In this document: piece by piece, positions 16,617 through 23,980 of the stretch
How positions within the stretch are numbered: the stretch's first letter is position 1
Layout: the number at the start of each line of letters is the position of its first letter
Assembly (NCBI GenBank): GCA_964455975.1
Contig: CAYVYP010000016.1
Location: 1 to 25,212 of the forward strand
Direction: 5' to 3'
Source: JAETTH01 sp964455975
GTDB taxonomy: Bacteria > Bacillota > Clostridia > TANB77 > CAG-508
Length of the DNA: 25,212 bases
Position numbers and translations under genes: made by a program
Notes under the pieces: model-generated
Databases searched by the model: none
Seen by the model: only the letters and a program-made list of their open reading frames with translations
What the model was told of the DNA's origin: nothing

Positions 16617-17264
16617 CTATCTTGCTAGCACAAATAATTTATCTAATACTTTTTTATTATTTGTTTCTCTAGCATATTTTATAATTTTTTCAAAATCTAA
16701 TTTGCATTCTTCTATAATGCTGTATAAAATTTCATCTGCATTTTGTGCTTCAATATAAATATTATCTTTATTATCTAAAATATCTATAAACTGCAAATAT
16801 CTATAATTTTCATTATTTATCTCTATTTTTGGTTTTGTTATATATACTCTTAGTTTTTGATCATATTGCTTATGATATTTACATTCATTTGTTACTATAT
16901 CCGTCACATTAGGAACTAATGTAGTTAATCCTAATTTATTAAATAATTTTGCTCCTACAATATATCCTTTTATATTTCCATCTCTATCTTTCAAATATTT
17001 AAGTTGCATTAATTTTCTTTGATCTAATCCCATTTCACCGAACATAGTAATAATTGGTTTATAATATACTCCTTTATATTCTGCTTTTATAATACCTTCA
17101 TTTTTTAATCTATTTAAAATAACATTTATGTTTTTTAATATTCTTTCTTGATTGTTATTGTTTTCACATTGCTGAATAACATATTTTTTTATATCTTCAA
17201 TAAATATTGGTTCATCTTCTGGATATTGTGCAATATATTCTAAAACTAATTTACAAATATTCAT
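16617..17264 (-). CDS. AbiEi/DUF6088-like antitoxin and transcriptional regulator
   Basis: The 215-residue protein begins with a winged-helix-like segment (about residues 15-70: FIEDIKKYVIQ, ILKNINVILNRLKNEGIIKAEYKGVYYKP). It continues with the family pattern NIKGYIVGAKLFNKLGLTTLVPNVTDIVTNE at about 94-124. This is the DUF6088 or AbiEi-like arrangement. In studied AbiE systems such proteins repress their own promoter and oppose the AbiEii toxin without direct binding (type IV). The gene is first in the pair, follows AAGGAG, and lies behind a consensus promoter. An AT-only inverted repeat (TATTATA at 17307-17313, TATAATA at 17319-17325) just after the -10 box is a weak operator candidate. Confidence 0.82.
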   Translation of the reverse strand: MNICKLVLEYIAQYPEDEPIFIEDIKKYVIQQCENNNNQERILKNINVILNRLKNEGIIKAEYKGVYYKPIITMFGEMGLDQRKLMQLKYLKDRDGNIKGYIVGAKLFNKLGLTTLVPNVTDIVTNECKYHKQYDQKLRVYITKPKIEINNENYRYLQFIDILDNKDNIYIEAQNADEILYSIIEECKLDFEKIIKYARETNNKKVLDKLFVLAR

Positions 17265-17327
17265 AAGTTTTGTCTCCTTTGTTATTATTTTGTATTGTTT
17301 ATTATGTATTATATGTTTTATAATAAC

Positions 17328-17356
17328 ATTATACTCGTTTTTTTAGAAGTTGTCAA
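17328..17356 (-). promoter_or_regulatory. Perfect consensus promoter of the AbiE pair
   Basis: On the minus strand TTGACA (17351-17356) and TATAAT (17328-17333) are exactly 17 bp apart. It is the only promoter in this window with both boxes perfect and ideal spacing, and it would need repression if the toxin is active. Confidence 0.8.
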
Positions 17357-17378
17357 TATTTTGCAAATTGTGAATTTT

Positions 17379-17429
17379 TAATATTCTTCTAAACTCATTT
17401 ATTTCTTTAATAATTCTTGTATTTCATTT
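17379..17429. repeat. Direct repeat, right copy, flanking the AbiE cassette
   Basis: This 51-bp copy covers the end of the GNAT gene (NEIQELLKK and stop) and about 20 nt beyond it. It matches 15641-15689 with two single-base gaps and about three substitutions. Between the copies lie exactly the AbiE promoter and its two genes. Confidence 0.65.
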
Positions 17430-17677
17430 CTTTTTTGAAATTGAGCCTGTGCATAAGAGCAAATTGGTGTTATTTTATATCCTTCTTTTCTAACTTTTTC
17501 AATAAATTCATTAAAAATAATTTTGGCATATCCATCTCCTCTATAATCTTCTTCTACAAAAATAGATTCAATGATAAAATCATTTTCTTTATCTTTTGAG
17601 TACTTTAAATATCCAATTTCTTTTCCCTCTTTATTTAATATAAATTTTTGATTTTCTTCTTTTATTTCGTAATACAC
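17399..17677 (-). CDS. Small GNAT-family N-acetyltransferase
   Basis: The 92-residue protein is a short GNAT-like domain of the YidJ type. It has GKEIGYLKYS, then IIESIFVEEDYRGDGYAKIIFNEFIEKVRKEGYKITPICSYAQAQF, in which RGDGYA corresponds to the acetyl-CoA pyrophosphate loop and CSYAQ to the usual C-P/S-Y motif. The substrate is unknown. The start is GTG at 17675-17677 with AGAGGT 5 nt upstream. It begins only 22 nt after the tRNA-Thr 3' end, so it may be read from the tRNA transcript. Its 3' end is part of a direct repeat shared with abiEii. Confidence 0.85.
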   Translation of the reverse strand: MYYEIKEENQKFILNKEGKEIGYLKYSKDKENDFIIESIFVEEDYRGDGYAKIIFNEFIEKVRKEGYKITPICSYAQAQFQKRNEIQELLKK

Positions 17678-17699
17678 TTAATACCTCTTATTTTTCAAT

Positions 17700-17775
17700 T
17701 GGAGCTTCTGGGCAGAGTCGAACTGCCGACCTACAGGTTACGAATCTGTTGCTCTACCGTCTGAGCTACAGAAGC
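17700..17775 (-). tRNA. tRNA-Thr, anticodon CGT, CCA encoded
   Basis: On the minus strand the cloverleaf is complete. The acceptor arms GCTTCTG/CAGAAGC pair fully, the D-arm is GCTC...GAGC, the anticodon loop TTCGTAA gives anticodon CGT, the T-arm is GGCAG-TTCGACT-CTGCC, and the discriminator T is followed by CCA. The anticodon stem ACAGA/CCTGT has an A-C mismatch at the pair next to the loop (31-39), which is mildly unusual. Confidence 0.93.
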
Positions 17776-17780
17776 ATTTT

Positions 17781-17810
17781 ATGAAGGAGAGACATTTATC
17801 TCTCCTTCAT
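17781..17810. other. Perfect 12-bp hairpin between the surface operon and tRNA-Thr
   Basis: ATGAAGGAGAGA (17781-17792) pairs with TCTCTCCTTCAT (17799-17810) around a 6-nt loop. It lies 23 nt past the stop of the surface anchor gene and 5 nt before the tRNA. No U-tract follows on the minus strand, so it may be a processing site that releases the tRNA from the operon transcript, or a weak terminator. Confidence 0.55.
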
Positions 17811-17832
17811 TTATTAATTTTCAGACCATTTT

Positions 17833-19227
17833 TTAAAAATGTTTTCCATTTCTTCTTGTTCCTCCAAGTCCGTCGTCATCGTCATCATCATCTTTTTTAA
17901 TTTTCTTTTCTTTTTTTGGTTTTTCTATTTGTTCTGTTTCATCATCATTGCTTGTAAATCCTGTAAAGCTTATTGAATCCATACTAGAATTTTGTTTTCT
18001 AAATCTTATTTTAGTTACTATTAATGATATAAGTGCTGCAAATACTATTAAAGCAACTATTCCAATTATTATTAATAATACCATATTAGGTCCTTTATTA
18101 GTAACTGTTGGTTCTGTTGTTGTAGCAATAGTATTTTCATCTACTGTATTTGTTATTTCTTCTCCTCCTGCTTTTGTTACAACTATAGTATATGTTTTAG
18201 TTTCTTCTCCATCTGTTACTTTAATTTTTATTGCATTTGTTCCTGCAACTAAATTTGAATTTCCTTCTATTGTAACTTCTGCTCCTGTTTTATTTGCTAG
18301 TGCTTCTATACTTAGTTTTGTTATTGTTTTATCATCTAAATTTGCTGTATATTGTAATACATCACTTTTAAATTCTGGTGAAAAAGTAATTCCTTCTATT
18401 TTCAAACTTTTTAATGTTGCATCCTTTATATCTACTACTGGATCTGGTGTTGTTGCTATTGGATTTTCTACATTTGTAGCCTTTTCTCTAGTTGCTATAA
18501 TTGTATATGTTTTTGTAGTTTTTCCGTCTTCTGCTGTACAAGTAATTTGTATTTCATTTTCTCCTTCTTTTAAATTTACCCACTTTTTACCTGTATCTCC
18601 ATTTGTTTTATTTACTATATTAATACTAGAGTTAGAATTAGATTTGTTTACTGAAACATTAATTCTATCACTAGTTCCTTCATTTACAGAATATCCTGAT
18701 GTTTTAGAAGAGCTAAATCCTTTAAAATCCACTGGTGATGTTATTATATTTGTTAAATTTGCATCACTTGATTTTGTTGGAGTTGTTGGTTGTGTTGGTG
18801 GTTCTGGTGTAGCTTGTACTGTTACAGTTACTGATGATGTTATTGTTTCATTTGCAATTTCTGTTCCATCTGGTTTTTCCATTGCTGTTATAGAAAAACT
18901 TACTTTATACGTTTTATTTGTAGAATTTCCTGGTGCTTTTACTTTATATGAAGCTAAATTTGTTATGCCATCTCCTAGTCCTGCATATGCTACTTTTTTT
19001 CCATTAACTTTTCCTTGTGATGATACACTAACAAATTCTAGTCCTCCTAAATCTGTTAAATTTATTTGATAACTACCCAGTTTTTCATTTGAGGTTATAT
19101 TTATCGTTGTTGTTTCTCCTGGTTTTATGTTTGAATTACTAGCTGATGTGGCTGCATTTGATATAACTGTCATAAATCCTAATATTACAGCTGTTATTAT
19201 TAGTATTTTTAAATTTTTAACTTTCAT
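17833..19227 (-). CDS. Membrane-anchored surface protein with cohesin-like and cadherin-like domains
   Basis: The 464-residue protein has a signal peptide (cleavage probably after NAA near residue 26). A beta domain at about 28-138 has the cohesin-like pattern: IKPGETTTINI, LGSYQINLTDLGGLEFVSVSS, then alternating strands ending SSVTVTV. After a Pro/Thr linker (140-151) come two cadherin-like beta-sandwich domains at about 153-249 (end TKTYTIIATRE) and 270-354 (end TKTYTIVVTKA). A Thr-rich stretch, one membrane helix at 382-405, and a basic tail follow, with seven consecutive Asp at 446-452. Two dockerin-bearing wall hydrolases lie directly upstream, so I infer that the N-terminal domain binds their dockerins and holds them at the membrane. 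Domain calls come from pattern, not from a search; other binding roles are possible. Confidence 0.78.
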   Translation of the reverse strand: MKVKNLKILIITAVILGFMTVISNAATSASNSNIKPGETTTINITSNEKLGSYQINLTDLGGLEFVSVSSQGKVNGKKVAYAGLGDGITNLASYKVKAPGNSTNKTYKVSFSITAMEKPDGTEIANETITSSVTVTVQATPEPPTQPTTPTKSSDANLTNIITSPVDFKGFSSSKTSGYSVNEGTSDRINVSVNKSNSNSSINIVNKTNGDTGKKWVNLKEGENEIQITCTAEDGKTTKTYTIIATREKATNVENPIATTPDPVVDIKDATLKSLKIEGITFSPEFKSDVLQYTANLDDKTITKLSIEALANKTGAEVTIEGNSNLVAGTNAIKIKVTDGEETKTYTIVVTKAGGEEITNTVDENTIATTTEPTVTNKGPNMVLLIIIGIVALIVFAALISLIVTKIRFRKQNSSMDSISFTGFTSNDDETEQIEKPKKEKKIKKDDDDDDDGLGGTRRNGKHF

Positions 19228-19248
19228 ATTTTAAATTTTCCTTTCTAT

Positions 19249-20411
19249 TTATATATTAATCTTTGCATTATCTATGCTATAATTTAAAATCTTTAATGCA
19301 TCTCTTGCATCAAATGTATTGTCATTATTTACATCTGCTGCTTCTAAAAATTCATTCTCTAATTTTATTTCGTCCACACTATATCTTAAAATTTTTAAAG
19401 CATCTCTTGCATCTACTTCTCCATCTCCATTTACATCTCCAAGTTTAATTGTTGTATATGTTGTTCCATCAATTGTAATTTTTGTTCCTGTTGCAATCAT
19501 TCCATTATCCGCTGTAGCTGTTCCGATATTTCTGTTTTATATCATTTAATGTAGTATTCGCATCTGTTATTAATTTTCCTGCTTCTATTTTAAAATTATT
19601 TTCTGTTTTTAATTTTAAATCATATGTAGAAACAATTCCTTTTCCATCCATTTGAGCTAAAGCTTTTATATCACTATCTGAATCAATTTTACTTCTATCA
19701 TTTGAATTACTTATATAACAATGTTCTACTAAAATACTTGTTATTCCTTCTCCATTTTGTATGTTTGCTGAAGTTGATGCCGGGACTACCACTTTAACTC
19801 CATTTTGTAATATTGAAGTTACACCTTGGTCTATCATAGTTCCTCTCATTGCATATCTTATAGTTCCATAATAATCTGCTCTTGTTCCATCTGAATAAAT
19901 ATCTGTTGTATCACTTGGTATTAACCTAGTTTTTACTCCGATTGCTCTTTATACCTAAATTTATTATATTATTTAAAATTGCATTTCCTAATAATTTACT
20001 TTGATAATTATATTTTAGTAATGATTCATTTGCAGTAATATATACTTCTGCTCCATTTGCTGAAGAACTTGTACTAGAATTTATATGTAAACTTATTAAT
20101 AAATCTGCTCCTATTTTTCTTGGATATACTCCTCTATCAAATATATCTAGTTCTTCTGTTGCTGCTAATCCATTATGTGTTAATTCAACTTTAACATCTT
20201 GATATTGTTCTAAATATGTTTTTAAATAATTTGCTATTTTAAGTGTTACATCTTTTTCTTGTATTCCACTATTTACTGCACCTGGTTGTTTTCCACCATG
20301 CCCTGGATCTAATACTATTGTTAAAGCATTTACAGTATTTGAAATAAACAGTATTAAAATCAATATTATAAACATTAATATTATTTTATGTTTAATTTTA
20401 GTATTTTTCAT
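19249..20411 (-). pseudogene. N-acetylmuramoyl-L-alanine amidase with C-terminal type I dockerin, two frameshifts
   Basis: Three pieces in three frames form one gene. Piece 1 (20411-19926) has a signal peptide and the Amidase_3 start with zinc ligands H38 (DPGHGG), E53 and H109 (LISLHINSS). Piece 2 (frame continuing from about 19947 to 19505) carries IGVKTRLIPSDTTDIYSDGT and the catalytic Glu in LVEHCYISNSND. Piece 3 (about 19530-19249) holds a dockerin with two F-hands, DVNGDGEVDARD and DVNNDNTFDARD. Each break is a one-base insertion in a short A-run (near 19948-19950 and near 19526-19528). Repaired, the protein has 386 residues. As it stands, piece 1 lacks both the catalytic Glu and the dockerin. 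It lies 11 nt after the glucosaminidase gene and 21 nt before the cohesin-like anchor. Sequencing error is a real alternative to decay. Confidence 0.85.
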
Positions 20412-20422
20412 TAAATTCCCCT

Positions 20423-21913
20423 TTATAATTCTATTTTTGAAGATTCTATACTATAATTGAGTACTCTTAAAGCATCTCTTGCATCATATTGTCCATCTCC
20501 ATTTGAATCTACTGCTCTTAAATATTCATTTTTTAATTCTATTTCTTCTACACTATATCTTAATATTCTTAAGGCATCTCTTGCATCTACTTCTCCATCT
20601 CCATTTACATCTCCTAATTTTGCTATTGCATAATTTGTTACATTTGCTCCGCTTGTAAGTCTTATTTGTTGTCCTGTTTTTAATATAGATGTATCTGTAA
20701 GTACATTTCCTTGATTATCTAATAATGATATTGTTCCTTTATTTTTTAGCTCTTGTTGTAAATTTGAAAAATTTAATGTTGGTAATATTCTTACTTGTTT
20801 TTCTGTTTCAATTAATTCATGTTCTGCTAAAGTATCTGATGGTATTGGGCTTGCTTGTGCTGGCATATTTTCGTATACTGGTATTACAAAATTCATTTTA
20901 CTATTTTTTATATCTTCAAAACTTGAATATACTTTATCAAAAATATTTGTGCTTTCACTTGTTGGTGCCATTATATTTGTCATATATTGATGCCAATATA
21001 AACTTCCATTTGTATTGTATACTGAAAATTTTTGAAGATATAGTGTATCTTGTCCAACTCCTATATATGAATTTTTTAAGAAATATGCTCCCCCACTTAT
21101 TGCTTTTTCTGGGTTTGTCCATCCTTGTTCTTTTGCTTTATCTAATCCTGCTGCTACTCTATTTATTCCAGATGCTCCTATATTAAAGTAATTATAATAT
21201 CCAACATAACCTGTATATGTTCCACATCCTGTACCACTTGTTGATTGCCCAGTAGTAATATTTCCTGCTCCTTGTTCTTGTCTTACTCTTGCTGCTAAAT
21301 GATATGGGCTAACACCTGTTGCAGTTGCTGATTCCATTATTACTTGTGCATATGATTTATTTATTGTTTGTGTAGCACCGGTTGTATCTGTATATGTAAT
21401 TTTATCTGCTGATAAAAATGTTCCTGATAATATTTTTTTAACACCTTCAATATTTTGTGTTTCTGGAACATAGTATAAAGTTTCAAATTGTAATATATTT
21501 TTTTCACTCAAAAAATTTCTAGGGTCCATATAATATGCTATTGTTTTTGATGATGCACATTTCCAATTGTCTTCATAATTAGTTTTTTTACATTCTTGGC
21601 ATAACCATTCTCCTATTTTATCTTTTGGAACTACATTTCTATTATGTACAGATTCATTTGCAATTACAGTATTCCAATCTAATCCTGTATATAATATTGT
21701 AAAGTTCCAATTAGGGTGACTTGCTTTTAAATCTTGTAAAATATTTCTAATTCCGGGATATTTTGAATTATCTAAATTCTGTACATTTCCAGTTGTAGCT
21801 CCATATGATATGCTAAATATTCCAGAAAAAATATATATTAAAAGTGTTAGTATTACAATACTACTAACTATTTTTATTATAAAATTATTGCTAAATTTAA
21901 CAATTTTTTTCAT
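20423..21913 (-). CDS. Secreted glucosaminidase (GH73/LytG-like) with C-terminal type I dockerin
   Basis: The 496-residue protein has a signal segment (about 10-38, ending SYGA). The enzyme region at about 50-320 has YPGIRNILQDLKASHPNWNF, SKTIAYYMDPRNFLSE and ATGVSPYHLAARVRQEQG. Glu213 in the last motif fits the GH73 catalytic acid, and GYYNYFNIGASG follows. Such enzymes cut the glycan strands of peptidoglycan. A dockerin at about 433-491 has two perfect calcium loops, D435-N437-D439-D443-D446 and D469-N471-D473-D477-D480, each followed by a nearly identical ALRILRYS/ALRVLNYS helix. This symmetry would permit two binding orientations. A small beta region (ISLLDNQGNVLTDTSILKTGQQIRL) precedes the dockerin. 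It is the first gene of the surface operon, behind an extended -10 promoter. Confidence 0.9.
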   Translation of the reverse strand: MKKIVKFSNNFIIKIVSSIVILTLLIYIFSGIFSISYGATTGNVQNLDNSKYPGIRNILQDLKASHPNWNFTILYTGLDWNTVIANESVHNRNVVPKDKIGEWLCQECKKTNYEDNWKCASSKTIAYYMDPRNFLSEKNILQFETLYYVPETQNIEGVKKILSGTFLSADKITYTDTTGATQTINKSYAQVIMESATATGVSPYHLAARVRQEQGAGNITTGQSTSGTGCGTYTGYVGYYNYFNIGASGINRVAAGLDKAKEQGWTNPEKAISGGAYFLKNSYIGVGQDTLYLQKFSVYNTNGSLYWHQYMTNIMAPTSESTNIFDKVYSSFEDIKNSKMNFVIPVYENMPAQASPIPSDTLAEHELIETEKQVRILPTLNFSNLQQELKNKGTISLLDNQGNVLTDTSILKTGQQIRLTSGANVTNYAIAKLGDVNGDGEVDARDALRILRYSVEEIELKNEYLRAVDSNGDGQYDARDALRVLNYSIESSKIEL

Positions 21914-21987
21914 TTGTTTTATTCTCCTATTTTTTATACAATTATTATTTGTTTTTGTTACAAAATCTTTGTTAAAATTTCATATTT

Positions 21988-22017
21988 AGTATATCATTTA
22001 TATAAAATATAAGTCAA
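21988..22017 (-). promoter_or_regulatory. Extended -10 promoter of the surface hydrolase operon
   Basis: On the minus strand TTGACT (22012-22017) and TATACT (21988-21993) are 18 bp apart, and TGA directly before TATACT gives an extended -10. The leader of about 70 nt contains repeated TTAACA/TGTAAC-like words that do not fit a known operator spacing. Confidence 0.6.
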
Positions 22018-22064
22018 TAAATTTATTAAAAGTAATATAATTGTAATATAATATTATTGGATAA

Positions 22065-22105
22065 AAAAATAAGCAAAAAACAAATTTTGTCTGTTGCTTA
22101 TTTTT
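22065..22105 (-). terminator. Terminator of argS
   Basis: On the minus strand AAAAATAAGCAA is followed after a 17-nt loop by its complement TTGCTTATTTTT and more T residues. It begins 8 nt past the argS stop. Confidence 0.85.
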
Positions 22106-22112
22106 ATTACTT

Positions 22113-23822
22113 TTACATTCTTTCTGGCATTTGTATTCCAAGAAGCTTTGCTCCTTGTTTTAAAACTATATTTACTGCATATGTTAAATATATTCTTGCA
22201 TCTTGAAGTTTCTTATCTTCTACTATAATATGATTTTCATTATAGAAGCTACTAAATGCTTGGCTTAAATCTATTAAATATCTTGATATTATAGATGGCT
22301 CGTTTTTTTCTGCTGCTTGAATAACTGTGTCTTGTAACATATATATTAATTTTAATACTTTTACAGATGCTTCATCTGAAATTAAAGAAAAATCAACATC
22401 TTCTATTTTAGGAATATAACCTGCTTTATCTAATACACTTTTTGTTCTTACATAAATATATTGAATATATGGTCCTGTTTCTCCATTAAAGTTTAGTACT
22501 TCATTCCAATCAAATATTTCATCTTTAATTCTGCTGTTTGATAAATCATTAAATATAATTGCTCCAATTCCTACTTTTTTAGCTACTTCATCTTTATTTT
22601 CTAATGTAGGATTTTTTTCTTCTATTATTTGTTTTGCTCTTGATATTGCTTCACTTAATAAATCTTCTAATTTTATTATATTTCCTTCTCTAGTAGACAT
22701 TTTGCCTGTTTTTAATTGAACCATACCAAATGGTACATGTATTAAATTATCTGTATATTTTTTATCTAATCCTAATAATTTTGCCACTTCAAATACTTGT
22801 GAAAAATGTAATATTTGTTCATATGATGTAACATATAGTGCTTTATCAAAATTATAAGTTCTTGCTCTATACATAATTGCTGCTAAGTCACGTGTTGCAT
22901 ATGTTGTAGATCTATTTGTTTTTCCTATTATACATGGTGCCATTTTTTTATCATCTAATGGAATAATCCTTGCTCCTTCAGATTCTACAAGTTTTCCTGT
23001 TTTTTCTAATATGTCTACTATTTCTTCCATTTTATCTGAATAGAAAGCTTCTCCATTCCAAGAATCAAATTTAGAACCTAATATATCATATACTTTTTTA
23101 AATTCTTTTAAGCTTAAGTCTCTAAACCTTTGCCATAATTGTGTGCAATATTCATCTTTATCTTCAAGTTTTTTAAAATTATCTCTTGCAGCATTTAAAA
23201 CATTTTCATCTTCTTTACAAAGAGCATTTATTCTTATATACATTTTTGTAAGTTCATCTATTGGGTTGTTTTCTATATCATATTCTTGTCCCCACATTTT
23301 ATATGCTTCTATAAGTTTTCCAAATTGTGTTCCATAATCTCCCAAATGATTTATTCCTATACTATTATATCCTAGAAATTTGTATATGTTATATAATGCT
23401 CCTCCAATTACTGTTGAACGTAAATGTCCAATATGAAAAGGTTTTGCAATATTAGGTGCAGAGTAATCTATTACTATATTTTTTCCACTACCAACTGTAG
23501 ATTTTCCATATTCTTCTTTTTTTATTGATATTTCTTCTAATACTGTTTTTATTAGAGCTTGTTTATTTATATAAAAATTTAAATATCCTCCAACCACATC
23601 CATTTTTTCTAATATTTCTTTATTTAAATTTATATTATCTTTTATATCATTTGCTATCATTGGAGGTGCTTTTTTTAATTCTTTAGCAAGTCTAAAACAA
23701 GGAAAAGCATAATCTCCCATAGTACTATCTTTTGGTATTTCAATAAAACTTATTAATTCTTCATCATTCAAATTAGTTACTTTAGCCATTTCTTCTGCTA
23801 TTTCTTTTTTAAAATCTATCAT
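22113..23822 (-). CDS. argS: Arginyl-tRNA synthetase
   Basis: I choose the ATG at 23822 (569 residues, MIDFKKEIAEEM): AGGA lies 8 nt upstream, and the alternative start at 23867 lies upstream of the -10 box and cannot be in the transcript. The class I synthetase motifs are present: HIGH as FHIGHLRSTVIG (H130-H133), and LKTGKMSTREGN as the KMSKS-type loop. The N-terminal Arg-tRNA-synthetase domain is at about 1-90 and the C-terminal DALR anticodon-binding domain ends with the typical LLGIQMPERM. It charges tRNA-Arg with arginine. No defect is seen. Confidence 0.97.
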   Translation of the reverse strand: MIDFKKEIAEEMAKVTNLNDEELISFIEIPKDSTMGDYAFPCFRLAKELKKAPPMIANDIKDNINLNKEILEKMDVVGGYLNFYINKQALIKTVLEEISIKKEEYGKSTVGSGKNIVIDYSAPNIAKPFHIGHLRSTVIGGALYNIYKFLGYNSIGINHLGDYGTQFGKLIEAYKMWGQEYDIENNPIDELTKMYIRINALCKEDENVLNAARDNFKKLEDKDEYCTQLWQRFRDLSLKEFKKVYDILGSKFDSWNGEAFYSDKMEEIVDILEKTGKLVESEGARIIPLDDKKMAPCIIGKTNRSTTYATRDLAAIMYRARTYNFDKALYVTSYEQILHFSQVFEVAKLLGLDKKYTDNLIHVPFGMVQLKTGKMSTREGNIIKLEDLLSEAISRAKQIIEEKNPTLENKDEVAKKVGIGAIIFNDLSNSRIKDEIFDWNEVLNFNGETGPYIQYIYVRTKSVLDKAGYIPKIEDVDFSLISDEASVKVLKLIYMLQDTVIQAAEKNEPSIISRYLIDLSQAFSSFYNENHIIVEDKKLQDARIYLTYAVNIVLKQGAKLLGIQMPERM

Positions 23823-23856
23823 TTTCATCTTCCTATCTTTTTTATTTTCAATATGT

Positions 23857-23885
23857 ATTATACACAAAAATAAGGGTATTGTAAA
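23857..23885 (-). promoter_or_regulatory. Promoter of argS
   Basis: On the minus strand TTTACA (23880-23885) and TATAAT (23857-23862) are exactly 17 bp apart. No T-box leader fits in the short distance to the start codon. Confidence 0.7.
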
Positions 23886-23902
23886 CTATTATTTTATATA
23901 TT

Positions 23903-23933
23903 AAGAGGGCAGTTCTAAAAGAACCGCCCTCTT
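23903..23933 (-). terminator. Terminator of the phosphofructokinase gene
   Basis: A GC-rich 14-bp stem (23903-23916 with 23920-23933) closes on a 3-nt loop. One position is G-U in minus-strand RNA but A-C on the other strand, which suits a minus-strand transcript. The T-tract is interrupted (TTAATATAT). Confidence 0.75.
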
Positions 23934-23980
23934 TTGGATAATCTCATTCACACAAATGAATTGTGTATTTTATATAATAT

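Noticed and set aside
17948..19069. A 373-residue plus-strand open frame antisense to the surface anchor gene
   Set aside because: It is rich in Val/Ile/Phe/Ser as expected from the reverse of a Thr/Val/Asn-rich gene, has no ribosome site or recognisable domain, and lies wholly inside a convincing gene.
21945..21985. WalR-type (TGTWAH-N5-TGTWAH) operator upstream of the hydrolase operon
   Set aside because: Half-site words are present, but the distance between their starts is 14, not 11, so the motif does not fit.
23823..23867. Longer start for argS (15 extra residues)
   Set aside because: The extended start lies upstream of the -10 box and has no ribosome site.
23823..23980. T-box riboswitch before argS
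   Set aside because: The promoter leaves less than 40 nt of leader, too short for a T-box, and no specifier-stem sequence is seen.
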